The position numbers were made by a program, and so were the translations under genes. Of a stretch of 64,000 bases of DNA, positions 48,016-60,464 are shown in pieces. Every line of letters begins with the position of its first letter. Position 1 is the first letter of the stretch. Origin of the DNA: Cryptomeria japonica (Eukaryota > Streptophyta > Pinopsida > Cupressales > Cupressaceae); assembly GCF_030272615.1 (NCBI RefSeq), contig NC_081414.1, positions 234,824,233-234,888,232 on the forward strand, in the 5' to 3' direction. The notes under the pieces are model-generated. The model made no database searches. It was given only the letters and a program-made list of their open reading frames with translations, and had not been told where the DNA came from.

Positions 48016-48112
<97 letters not shown>
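47991..48112. repeat. (GT)n-(GA)n compound microsatellite
   Basis: GT dinucleotides from about 47991 to 48016 run into about 47 GA units (48019-48112). Overlapping ORFs encoding Leu/Ser or Arg/Glu runs are artefacts. Confidence 0.97.
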
Positions 48113-48114
<2 letters not shown>

Positions 48115-51100
48115 TATGTCATATCTTTTTTTGGAGAACAAATAATAATGTTTGAGGGAAGGAGAAAATATACGTATATATGTTACATAGAGAAGAATGG
48201 AGCACCTATGGGAATTTTTTATTTCATTAACTTGATTCCTACTTTTAATGGTTTATGTGTAGTGTAATGGACGCTTTGACAAGCAATGAGAAGAGACATA
48301 ATATAATTTAGTGGAGGAGGACCACTAGAAGTGGATCTAAGTCCACAAGGAGTTGTGAAAAGAGAAATATGACAACTTGGTAGAGGAAGATGATTTATAT
48401 GCAACAAGAGTCTAAAAGTACTAGAAGAAACAATGCAGAAGTTATAAAGGTATCTAACTTGATAGACGGGTAGTTTGTGGTTTGTTCTTCATGTCAAAAT
48501 GATGGTTTTACCATCCACGCTAAAATATTCCATAGATGTTTGATGTAGTAGAGTCATAAGGTAAAAATGATCTTGCATCATCCAAAAGAAAAAAAAATAG
48601 TAGTTATTTTCTATTAAGATGATATAGGTATTTGACAAGGGCCCGAACCTTGGAACAACACAAGAAGGTCACCAAATGGGTAACTATATTTAATTATTTT
48701 ATTTTAAAAATTTAATTTAAATTTAACATTTTTTTTTGGAAAAATAACTATATCTACTTTTGAAAGTTGTTTATACAACAAACTTCACATAATATAATAT
48801 CATTAAGTAATTAATATTACGTGATTAATTGTTAAGCCTTCCTTACTCTAAACCCTAAAGCAAAAAAACATAATAAAAGTGTGGTAATTACCTTGTTAAC
48901 CTATACATGAATTAATGAGGAAAGAAATCATTGTACAATGGTAGCAAAGGTGGAGTGTAAAGGTGTGAATTCATATGCTAACATAAGGCTTTTATTTTTT
49001 TACCTTCAATTTGACAACCATTAAGACATCAAAATGTTAATATTTAATATGAATATAATAATTAAAAATAGAAAAGAAAAGAAAGAAAAAATAGAAATTA
49101 ATTTTTAAAATTAAACTATAATTTGTAAATAAATGTATAAATACAATTTTTTAAATTATATAATTAATCAAAAATATTGAAAATAAATAAAAATAAAATT
49201 TTAAAAATGAATCTATTGTTTCATAGTTAAAAATTTATCAACAAAAATCTAAAAAATATTAATAGATCTATAGAAAAAATATTTTTTATATTTTGTAAAA
49301 TAATATTAGTAAATAAAATAGTTTCAAATAAAATAAAATAGATTGAAATTGATATCTCTTTACATTTTTTTTTAGAAGTGTTTAAAATATCTATACCAAT
49401 TATATAATATATTAATAATAATAAACTAAAGATGTATAATTTTCTGTATATGATAATTCTTTAAGTAAATAAAATAATCTAAACTTCTTCCTATATAATC
49501 TTTTATAAATAAAATATTTTTCAAAAAATAAAATAATTTTAAGTAATTTTTTTTTAAATTAAACTAAATTAAATTGTGTCTTAGCATTTTTTAAAGCTTT
49601 TTTATACTCTATGTAATGAAATAAATATTAATATTAATAACCTACCTAACTTGTGGGTGGATTTCTTGTCGATTCATGGAGTATGGTCAAATTAAAAGTT
49701 TTTGTGTGGGACTTGTAAAAAACATCAAAACCAACTAATTAATGCATCTCTCATACAACTTTGGTGCAGATGCAACCGTGTTATGCAAAGGGTCTCACTT
49801 TCGCTGTGTTCTTGGTATTCAACATGCATATTTTAATATTATTTTTTTTAATCTAAAAATAGAATTTAATGAATGCATAAGTATTCTCTCTTGGTAGTAA
49901 CTAACAAATAATATACTAATGGTTTATGATGTTTAAGATATATTATATTATGTAAAAATAAATAAATATTTTATTATTATTTTTTAACTTAGTTTTATTC
50001 ATTTTTTCTTTTAGGCATTCAATTAACTAATTTTGATTTATTTAATGTTAATTAAATTTTCAATTTTTTTTTCTCTTTCATGTCTTAAAATTAATCATAT
50101 CTTCATTTTCACCTCATCAATTTTTCTATCTCGATCACAAGGAGTTAACTTCGTAATTATCTTAGTCTAATATCATTAATTATGGAGGATTGAAAGTATC
50201 CTTATATAAAGTCCACTTTTTTTTTCGATAAGGATAAAAAAGAATATAAAATAAAAATATAATAATACTAATTTGGTAATATAAAAATTAATAATATATT
50301 AAAACATAATAATATAATCATATCTTAATAATAATTTAATATTAATTACAAGGTAAGTGCACAAAGATGGGAGACCAAAAAGAAATCTTAAGAATTTTTT
50401 TGAATGTTTAATAATTCTAGTTTTGATTAATAATTCTTGTTCTAATTAATAATTCTAGTTCAACTCTAGAAGTTAGGATAATAAATTAGCTAGAAAATTA
50501 AATGGTGCAATTATAGTTCATTGAGCTTATTGATGATTCAATCATTAAGGATTTAACAATATCTAGAGTGTTGAAATTGTAACTTAAGATAATCAATTTA
50601 ATACAATTTAGATTTTTTCATCAAATTAAGTTACTAGAATGAATTGTTACGTGATGGCTTAATCCTAAATGTGAAATTTTAAATTGATGTCTAATTTTTA
50701 ATAATAAATTCATTATTTTTTACAAGTTGGAAATGCAAGTCTTAAAAATAATTCTCAAAGAAAAGATAAAAGCTAGGGAAATAATATTTGTTATAAATTT
50801 TTTTATCAAATGTAATTGTACCTTATAATATTATGTTATTATAATATAATTTTTTTATTAAAGAGATAAGTTACTATTAGTATTGTTGATTTTCATTGTA
50901 AATGTTTATCCTCCACAAAAATCTAAAAAAATGTTTTGGGTAAAGCACTTAAATGTTTCTACCATGTATTTATGAGCATGATAGTTTTAAAAATATTTAA
51001 AGACAAAAAATATATAAAATTAGGAATAGATTAACATAATAAGCATTATTTACATTTCGATAAGATTAAACAAATTAAGCTATGAAAATATAGGAAGGTA

Positions 51101-51837
51101 TATATATATATTCAATGAATGGTTATTTAGACACAAGAACAACATGTTGAAGAGAAAATTTTGTTTCGTGAAAGATATAAGTCGACTTTTAGTTTATCAC
51201 AGTCAAAGTGACTATATATTTCAAAAAGGATTGATAGGCATTGGCACCTCCCTTAATATATTCATTTTTTAAAAATTCTTTGACAACAAAAGTGCTAGAC
51301 TTCATTGGTAACACTTTGAAGAGTTATGAAACTCATTTAGAAAGCTTGACATTGTGCTCAATTCAAAGATTGCTTAGTTGTACCTTGAAAATTGAATTCA
51401 ACCCACAACTTATGCCAATCATTTTAGTTACTCTGGAAGCCAATATCAGCTCTCTTTTAAAATGATGCAAACTTGACAATCCATAAAGCTTTAAAATTAT
51501 TGTATTAGAAATATAGTGTCTCAACCTTTAATAATTCCTAGCATGATTATTTATTTATTTTCCTTTGTAATTATGTATGTGTATCTAATGATGTCATTTT
51601 ATGGGCCTCATTTGTTGAAGTTAACTCAACTCAATGATAAATTTGAAAATGTAAAGTTGTTGTGATAAGTGTGAGTTGTGTTTTGCATGTGCACGTGCTT
51701 TACAACTTGTTCTTTGCATGCTGCATGCAAGGAGGTGTTGTGCAAGCAATGTGAAGTTTTGCATACATACAATGTTGGAGATTATGTCATATGGCCTTTT
51801 CTAAGCATATTCTTTAAGAGCTTCCTTACTTGCATTT
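48113..51837. other. Very AT-rich intergenic DNA
   Basis: No gene recognised. A 74-codon ORF at 51241-51465 is the longest, without any motif I know. Confidence 0.5.
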
Positions 51838-52105
51838 ATAAACTCTATAAATATAGGTTTTGGGATTGATATTCTATTGATATTATTTGAAGGACTCTTA
51901 TATTACCAGAATTATTCTAGAATTCAACACTTGTGTACTCTTGGAAGAAACTTGTTCTAAGTGCATGTAAATTAACTCTATAATATAGGTTATGGGTTTG
52001 ATATTCTATTGAGATTATTTCTAGTACTATTGTAGTACCCGAATTATTCTAGAATTCAACACTTGTGTACTCTTAGAAGAAACTTGCTCTAAGTGTATGT
52101 ATACA
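51838..52105. repeat. Two copies of a 132-bp tandem repeat
   Basis: ATTATTCTAGAATTCAACAC occurs at 51911 and 52043, and the surrounding sequence (AACTCTATAA, GATATTCTATTGA, TGTACTCTT, GAAACTTG) is repeated in the same order. Confidence 0.9.
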
Positions 52106-52784
52106 AATTGTTTATTATAATACATTGTGCATGTCTATAGAGTGGGGGTTTTCTCCTAAAGGGTTCTCGTATAGACCTTGTGTTGTGAACATTTATCTCC
52201 ATTGATGTTTTATATTTCCTGTAGTATGCATCCTCTTCATAGTAATTATTTAAGGGTTTCAAAACTTGCACAATCTTTCCTCAATAGATTGGTGTAGGAA
52301 GTTTTCACACACCTTACTTTCCTATTTTTTGAGAGATTGACAATTGATAGACTAAAAATATAGATTATCCAAAATAAAAATTATCAATGTCAAACATTCA
52401 ATATTAATTTTGATAAAAAATAAAGACAAAATTCCTAACTATCATTTTAAACTTATAATACTTGAATCAAGTTTGACTGGCGTGACAAATAAGTGAATGA
52501 ATTATTTCAAAAAAAGATTAATTATGTTCTTCCAATTATTTAACAATTGTGTGACTTACATAATTATGTTCTCTCAATTATTGAACAATTGAACTTGTCA
52601 AACCCTACCAGACTCATTTCACTTTGAGGGAGATTGCTGGTATAGAAAAACACTTGATTGATAATAGTGAATGAATGAATAAAAGATTTTAATGACTTTT
52701 ACCAGACAACAGAAAAATTACATTCTTAATTTGTCTTCATACTCTTTTCCATGTTTGGACCTCCTCCTATTAAATTTGACAAAG
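52106..52784. other. Non-coding flank downstream of the TIP pseudogene
   Basis: AT-rich, with repeated AATTATGTTCTTCCAATTAT-like words (52512-52580). No gene seen. Confidence 0.45.
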
Positions 52785-52789
52785 AAGAT

Positions 52790-53739
52790 GGCCCTCTAAT
52801 TGATTTTTATCTTCCTCAAATAACTGAAATAAAATCATCCAGGCTGCCGGCCATGAGAGGACCTTCTGAGTGCTCCTTGCGCTTTCCGCTGGGCAAGCCG
52901 AGTCCAAAAGAGCGAAGAGGATTCATAAAAGCTCCCAATTGTGAACACTCTCACGCCCAACACCATTGCTTGCGCAGGTGTTACCTTCGTACGACATAAA
53001 AACCAACACCAAGAAAAAAACACGACTAATATGAACTCTTTCCTACAAAGTTATGGACTTTTTTAGCAGAAAAAGATTTTGATCTGCTTACCAGGTAGCC
53101 GGTGAGAAAAACAAGAAAGTAGCAGGCGATTCCCGCGCCCAGGAACTGTGCAATCCCGTAGAGAAGCGACCTGAAGATGGTGATGTGCCCGAACATCGCT
53201 AAGCCCAATGTGACCAACGGGTTTAGGTGTGCTCCTGAGATGTTAAAAGCCGCTGAAATCAATGCAAACAGTAGAAAAGTGTGGATCAAGACCAAGGCCA
53301 CTACTCTTGAGCCTGTTGCCGACGGCTCTTCCACCGGCAGCTTCTCTGCAACAGAGAAATTTTTTTAGACTGGAACCCCTATAAACTGTTTCTCTTTCTT
53401 ATATACAACACTGTTGTAGTGCATTGGATAAACTTTTTAAGGTGATTTTCATTCAACAGATCTTTCGATATCACATGAGTTGAAGGAAACTTGACCTTGT
53501 GACCTCATGCTTCATCAATTGAAATAGACTCCAACCCAGCAAATAAAACTTATTATCATTTAAACCCCAATTTTCTTAAATAGCAGAAATATAAAATATA
53601 AAATGAGATGAAGTTGAAGATTCTAACCCATTGTTATGGCAGATCCAAGCCCTGAAAACACAAACAAGAAAGTCCATAACAATTCTGCTAATACTGCTTT
53701 CACAAGCTCCTCTCTGTTGCCTACTGGAGTCTTCCCCAT
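52790..53739 (-). pseudogene. TIP4-like aquaporin pseudogene, inverted paralogue
   Basis: Exons on the minus strand are 53739-53628, 53345-53092 and 52984 onward, at the same three-exon positions as the intact gene. Exons 1 and 2 are open (MGKTPVGNREELVKAVLAEL; ISGAHLNPLVTLGLAMFGHI). Exon 3 begins VTPAQAMVLGVRVF and then lacks the part equivalent to residues about 141-192 of the intact protein, removing transmembrane segments 4-5. The second box (GAFMNPLRSFG) is out of frame, and translation stops at 52837-52835. Both NPA boxes read NPL. Intron 1 is only 282 bp, without the minisatellite. It is a segmental duplicate including promoter and leader. Exon 1-2 conservation suggests the gene was functional until fairly recently. 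Confidence 0.9.
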
Positions 53740-54060
53740 CTCAGGCGACCAAATCAGGAAGGTCGCAGGGTCGAAATCGAAGGCTTAGGATTTTGGGCTT
53801 CGTTGAAGTAACTTAAACTCAATAACGATCTCTTCTACAGAGATATCTCTATTGCCCATGACTCAAAATCTTTATCTGTTTCCCTCAATTGAAAAAACAG
53901 TTTTTTGTGCACATAAATGGAGTTCGGAGAGGAATACATAGAGAATTAGATCCACGGGCTACACATGAATTATTGGGGCGAGAGGAATCTTTCGATGTAA
54001 CGATCATCATTTTTTTTTAAGTCTTATTGATTAGTTCACCGTTTGGTCTGCAGCGTGCGC
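53740..54060 (-). promoter_or_regulatory. Promoter/leader copy of the TIP pseudogene
   Basis: On the minus strand it aligns with 40380-40755: CGCACGCTGCAGACCAAA, CAATAATTCATGTG, TCTAATTCTCTAT, TTACTTCAACGAAGCC and CAAAATCCT occur in the same order. This defines the duplication's 5' extent as at least 320 bp beyond the ATG. Confidence 0.8.
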
Positions 54061-55359
54061 CTGTCTGCCTGTAAAAGGAAATGTTGACGTGTACAGTGAA
54101 ATGCAATATTGACATTTATACTATTTCAGTATTACGTCCATCTAATTATGTAGTAAAATAGTGTAGATTTGGAGAGCATGACTGTGTATAATGGTATAAT
54201 CTACAGAAGTCAATGGTTAGGGAGGGAGCATGTGATCGCCAATAAGAGATGATAGTCACCGAGGTGTAATAATTAGGGTCCATCTCCCTTGTCTTGCAAT
54301 TTGACCAACGAATATATAAAATTAATGAAAGAATGTCAAGATATGATATAAAATTTTGTATCAATTTAGAAAAATAAATTAATAATGAATATTTTACACA
54401 TTTGTCAATCATAATCAATAAGAGATAATAGTGATTATTATAAATATCTTAAATACATTTACTTATTAGATATATCTAGAGACATCAATATTAAATTTAT
54501 AATTTAAGATGAGTAAGCATCTACAAACTATCTTTATTTGCAATTAACACAACAATACATTTGTCTCACATTATATAGGTTTGACAAATAATTCTCTTCT
54601 CATCACGGCTTGTCTAAGCCCCTAGAAAATCCAACAACTTCGCTTGAACACTCAAATCTAATAATTGTCTTCAAGGTAGCACATCTAATATTTGGCCCAA
54701 ATATTCACTATGGTTCAAAATATTTAATGCAACTCCATCATAATCCACTAAGTGGCTTGGACCCAATTTATTTCAGTGCATAAGTCCAAATCATGTTCAA
54801 CATATTTAGTACAACCCTATTGTGTCATCCCATGAACCCCACAAAGCCTTTCTTTTATTACTTCAATTAATTGGTATGAAATCCCAATGAAAACATGTAT
54901 CAAACTCAAATCTTATCTTAGATTCATCCATATTCATGCAATACCTTGGAACTCACATCACAACATTTTAGAACACTTAGGAAATCATCTTTGTTAGCCT
55001 CAAACCTTAGTCCTGCTTTATATCTCTCACATCTTTTAGATAAATGTATTTATGACATCTATGCAATTTTTGATATAATTTTATTTCAATGCTATAATAT
55101 TCGTATTGCTAATGTTCATGTCGCCATCCAGGATGACATAAGCACAAATGTGGTGTAAAGATTTTAGGACTGGGCCATTCTAATAATGGTTTTTTCCCTT
55201 TCTTGCTATAATCATTACAGAATGGGGAGATTGCCTATTATTTTAGGCAAGAGGAATACCTTTCTAAACTTCACTACTATTTGTCCTTTTCTACTTTTAG
55301 GCTTGAATTATCCTTTTTTTATCACTAATAATATTCCTAGTGTTTTCATGACCTAGCCT
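54061..55359. other. AT-rich intergenic DNA
   Basis: No gene recognised. Confidence 0.5.
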
Positions 55360-57000
55360 ACCATGGGGAGAAATTTAATCCAGACGGAACCTGATAACTA
55401 TAATAATTTAAAAAAAGATGCTCCAAGGTCCTTTGGTTTGTGCTAGAAAGGGATAATCTTTCCACCTACATTGAGGGTATGAAAGGCTTTGACCCCTCTC
55501 TCTCTTTGAGAAATTTACCCATTCTTAGGCTGAAGGTAGGGTTTGTATTGGGGGGTATCTTTCATTATTTCTATGGACCTCAATACGACTACTACTAGGC
55601 TTTCTATTAAGTGTGTGATTTATCTAAAAAACCCAAAGAGAATTACAAAGAGGATTTGAAGAGATTCTTGAAGGTTGGTGAGAGAATCTCTCAGTTGCAG
55701 AATGGGTTCAATAGGGAGGACCTCCTGGGTGAATGGAAGGATGTGGCGCTAATCTTAATGAAATATACATTTGGATGACAACTACAAAATATTCCACTCA
55801 CAACTATTTCCTATGCTGAATTATTTTAGGCATGGTGTTAAAATGAACTTTCCTTTTTGGATTTTCTCATCCTTGTCTCAATCTGTTGCTATGGCTAAGT
55901 CAAAGAGTGTTCTTTCCCTTCACTTGAGGGTTAATTCTTAGAATTCAAATTTTTTATTTGTCTCTATCGCATGCTAGAAGTCCTCATGTGAACCAGGTGC
56001 CCCCTTTTGAAACCTACCCTAGTTGTGGAGTTGTCTAATATCCAAGTTTGTAAAGGTGCCTCTAGTTTTGCTATGGTCATTGTCCCTTCAAAACTGCAGG
56101 CTACCCGGGTCAATCCCCAGTGTACAACTAAAATTAAAAATGCCGAGTCTCCTATCCAACCCCCCAAAAAGAAGAATATTATAAGTCCTATGATTAAGGA
56201 GGTCATCTCTTAGGAGTCCTCTTCCTCCTCAACTACTAGCTCTAAATGGACCCGAGGTAACTCCCTCCCTAATGTGTCTATGTCAAGCCCTAATCCCTCT
56301 TTGCTAACCCTAGGTTCCCCTCATCCATCCCTTATTCCTCCCACTAGTGATTTGGGTTTGTCAAAGGCGATGAAAAAAGTTAACTAATCATGTATCGCCT
56401 AAAATAAGTAGAATGAAAGCATCTGTCGAGTTGTAGCCCAGCTTCACATTGCAAAAAACAAAAATAATAGACTCTAGGCCCTAGCTAAGACAAAGGTGAG
56501 GGCTAGTGATTGGTCTACAGAGGATAAAATTGATAGATTTTGGATTGTTGGCAATGATTTGGTGGAGAGACTCATAAAATGGGACAAGTTAGATGCGAAG
56601 GTTAAAGACCTAGGTGCCAACATGGCTTCTAAGGAAGAAAGAAAGGAAATAATAAGGGATATCTCTTCTATCTAAGGAAATCAAGACGTCGTGAGAAGAA
56701 ATTTGGAAGAAATTATGGCCTATAGCAAGGATATGGTGAGCGAAATGTTAGCTTCCATGTAGGTTCTCTAGGAGGAGCTTGAATGAATACATACCAAGAC
56801 GAAGAGATCCATGAAGACTATCTGGTAGTAGTGTTAAGATTAATTTGGATTCCCCTAAATTTACTCCTACTAAGGATAAGACTAAAAGACTATCTTTTCA
56901 GGAGAAATTGAAGGAGCTTAGTCAGGAGTGGCAGGATGTTAAAATTCCCACTTTGTAGACCATCTATTCGTTTCTACTAGGGGTTATTTTTTGGTGTTGT
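55360..57000 (+). pseudogene. Decayed coding region of unknown, probably repetitive, family
   Basis: Coding character persists through many stops: LRNLPILRLKVGFV (about 55506-55550), VGERISQLQNGFNREDLL with EWKDVALILMKYTFG (about 55672-55778), a Lys/Pro/Ser-rich linker (about 56010-56350), then a charged, coiled-coil-like stretch DRFWIVGNDLVERLIKWD and LDAKVKDLGANMASKEERKE (about 56530-56650) and LEEIMAYSKDMVSEM (about 56704-56750). I do not recognise the family. A LINE ORF1 or other repeat-borne protein is possible. No introns are evident. Confidence 0.45.
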
Positions 57001-58701
57001 TTGACTCCGATTTGTTGTTTTTTAGTGTTCTAATTTTTGTTTTTGTCTGGTTTTAGTTTTTTTTATGTGATGGTTGGTCTTAATGTTGGATTTTCTCACA
57101 CCTCATGAGACCCCTTTCATTTTCCTTTTGGTTGTTATGTAAGGGTTTGGACCCTCCCACTTTATCTAATCAGAACATCTATACTACTAAGATTCTTAAT
57201 TATTCATTTTGAATCAACATCATTTAATAGTTTTAAATTTTTAAATATCTAGCATTTGTGTTTTACTTTTATGTACACTTTAATTATAGAATGTCTCCCA
57301 AAAAAATTATTTTTTATTTAGTTAAGAATCATTTTATTTGCTACATATTTTCTTTATTTTAGAATTAGTGCCTTTGTATTTAAAGAATAAATATCACTTC
57401 AAATAGTATTTGTCATGATCATGACATCATATGCTTCTCCAGGCCTATTTCTACCGTAAGTTCAACATGCTTAATATAATATTTAGATATTGATGTGACT
57501 TATCAAATTGCCATGACATTCATTATAAATATTTAAAATTCTTATCATTTTTGTACCATTTATCTTTTTTTGTATTATATTGTAAAATTTGTTGATATTC
57601 TCTTGATTTACTTATAGTATGTAATAAGAAAAACAATTTAATCCAATTGAATTTGGTATATAAACAATTGTATGTTTTACTATTTAAACAATAAGAAACA
57701 AAAATATTTTTAAAAAAATGATTTAGTTGGAAAGTACCAATAATATGTACAATTAAATATATTTGTCACAAGATTTCCCTTTGTAAGGCAGTAATGTGTT
57801 AATTTTGGGATCTTAGCCTACAATACAACCTTGATCATTTAACATCAAATCATTGGGGAACAATGGACAAGGATCAACTTCAGTCCTAAAAGGAGAGTTG
57901 ATCACTTTGGTTGATTGTTTCCTTTTTGTGTGTTTGGATTTGGGTATGAATATGCAAGATTTAGATGAAATGATAGGAAATTGATCTCTTAGCATAAATA
58001 GTAAGATACAAAACTATAAATAAAAAAAGTAGCCCAGATCTAGAAAGAGACAAAGAAGAACCTTCAACTACAATCTATAGTAAAAAAATATCGGATATGG
58101 TTACAGGGATGCCCTAGTTTGAGGGTTTCTTGGTCAATAGTAAGTTCCAAATTCTAGATCAAAAGACTTTGTAGATTTGTCTCTTTCAAAGTTACTAGAC
58201 ATGGTTGGAGGATGCCCTAGTATAGGGGTTTCTACATATTCAAAGTCTAGGATTGTTTGTCATTGTCTATTCTGCACACTTGTAGCACTCTCTACGATCA
58301 CGTCTGTACCTACACACATGAAAAGATAGAAAAATGTTGTGTTGTAGAAGGGATTTCCTAAGACAAACTTTAAGCTGGTGTTTCCACCTCCACTACAACA
58401 ATGATTGTTGAAAAAAGAGTTTATCCTTAGAAAGGAGAAAGACTAAAAGGGTATATGCAAGATAATGGGAGCCAAAAAGTGGCGATGTGAAAAAAAAATG
58501 CGTTTTCATTAGCCCCAACATGCAAAAAACCGTGTTGAATTTTTACTTGACTTGAGTGATAGTGCATGTAGCCATGACAAAAGCCTAAATAGAACAAATA
58601 TGAGTTGGTCACTAATATTCGATCGAATTGGATATTGGTTATCAACAGATATCATTTACACTTTACATCAATGATTCAATATATATATCTGTGTGTGTGT
58701 G
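57001..58701. other. Intergenic DNA upstream of element 3
   Basis: AT-rich. Two related blocks with GGATGCCCTAGT and GGGTTTCT lie near 58105-58130 and 58210-58230. A short (GT)n run lies at 58690-58703. No gene seen. Confidence 0.5.
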
Positions 58702-60390
58702 TGTTGGCATTTGGCATAACTGATGCAGATGAGATGGTGCAGGTGATGTAGTTGAATGTGGATGACTGAACCGACAGAGGATAGAAGACTGAGATTTTGT
58801 GGTTATATGACATGATCAGTTATTTGTGTTTTCATTGCCGGCAACTGATGTGAACTAATGTTAGATGATGATTTTTGATGTACCTAATGTTTTGGTTTGT
58901 CATCTAAGTGATTTAGTTTATCGGATACAGGGTTTACCAACAGAGAGCTAAAGTCTGAGAGTTAGGACTTTAACTGGTAAAGCAAAGATATTTTGATTGA
59001 ATTGGGTGATCGGTAATCTTTGGTGATTTGTGGTTTGAAATGTGAACTTGTATTATGGAAAAGGAGTATATGACCGAAACTGCATCTTGTGATGATTACT
59101 GGAAGGTATGTTTCAAATCTCTGATGAAGCTTTGCTAAGGTTTCAGTAGGGTTTAAGGATCGATGAAGAAATCATTAAACTGGTAATAATTTTAATATGA
59201 CGGTGATTGAGGACGAGTCTACATGAAGATGGTAACATGACACAATGATTTGCATTGTGTTTTTGGCGCGTATGATGGAGGAATTTCTTGGGAATGTGCA
59301 AAGTGCTTAGGAGAGTGAGCTAAGGGTTTGCCTTTGGTGCAAATCGGATTTTCATGACGAGTTACGATCAACCAACAGTTGATATTGCAGTGTAATTTGA
59401 TGAAATAATTTATATATTGATCTCTTATGATCTGTATTAAATTTTTGATGTAATTTAGGGTTTAAGGCCGACCTAGTTGAGATGGCTATTTAGGTTGACA
59501 CAATTAATGTTCATTAGGTCGGTGGTCTTAGAGAATGTGTTGAGCTGTCCAAGTGAAGTGTAAGATATGTCTAAGAGTTGCAGAGTGTTGTACATAACTG
59601 GATCTAATCAAGCAAGCGAAGAAGTGCAAGTAACAAATCAATATTTTTCTTCTTGTTGTTGTTGTTCCCTAATAGTTGCAGCAGGTTAAATCCCTTAAAT
59701 GGGTAGGTCTTAACATGCCTGAAACATTGAAGTCCCCTAATAGAGAAGCTCTCAAAAAGAGTAGTAAATCCTCTCACAAGGTTGATCCTAACAGGTCATC
59801 AAGATCCTAACCGGGCTGCTAGGCAAATCCCTTAACTAGGTGACTCCTAATAGGGTCTACTCCTAACTGGACGTATTGTAAGCTCCTAATAGGGCTAATC
59901 TCCTAACATGGCGTACTTAAAAAGAGTACAAATTATTGTGGATGTAAACTCCCATCGTGGTTGTTCCCTATTTGGGTTTCCACATCAAAAATTATGGTGT
60001 TCATGTGTGGAATGCTTTTCTTATGATGTTCATGTTTTATTTCTGATTACTAGTTAAGACAGTTTATGTTTGTTTATCAGAGATCTTAATGTGCTTATCG
60101 GTATTGATGGTTAAATTATTGATGAAGCATTCTGACCAGTTAATAAGTTATTTATAGTGTTTGTTGATATGATATTGAGTTGATGACTAATCAGATTAAA
60201 AAGTTTGCATAAGAGGAAATGATTGTCTAGATCCGATAAGGGGAGTGAAATATATGTTATGAAGAATTGGTTTAAGTGTTAAATGGTTTCAGAGCTGATA
60301 TAAGTTTGATTTTGAGTTTTTAGTTTCAGTTGGTGTTAATATTGATTCACCCCCCCTCTCAGTATTAACCTGATCCTCATAGGATTAACA
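58702..60390 (+). repeat. Element 3 5' LTR, about 1.69 kb
   Basis: It begins TGTTGGCATTTGGCATAAC and ends AGGATTAACA, immediately before the primer site at 60393. The 3' part has a series of short units built on CCTAATAGGG/CCTAACTGG (59690-59930), common in LTR leaders. The 3' LTR lies outside the window, so the left end is judged only from the TG start. Confidence 0.75.
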
Positions 60391-60392
60391 AT

Positions 60393-60404
60393 TGGTATCA
60401 GAGC
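60393..60404 (+). other. Element 3 primer binding site
   Basis: TGGTATCAGAGC follows the LTR terminal AACA by two bases. Confidence 0.92.
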
Positions 60405-60464
60405 TTTGGTCCTCTATGTGCAGAAAGCCTAACCGCTTGAGGAAAAGATTCTGAGGAAGTCAAG

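Noticed and set aside
47869-48267. ORFs with Leu/Ser and Arg/Glu runs
   Set aside because: They translate the (GA)n microsatellite.
55964-56213. Opposing 80- and 68-codon ORFs
   Set aside because: The plus-strand frame is only the linker part of the larger decayed region. The minus-strand frame is its shadow.
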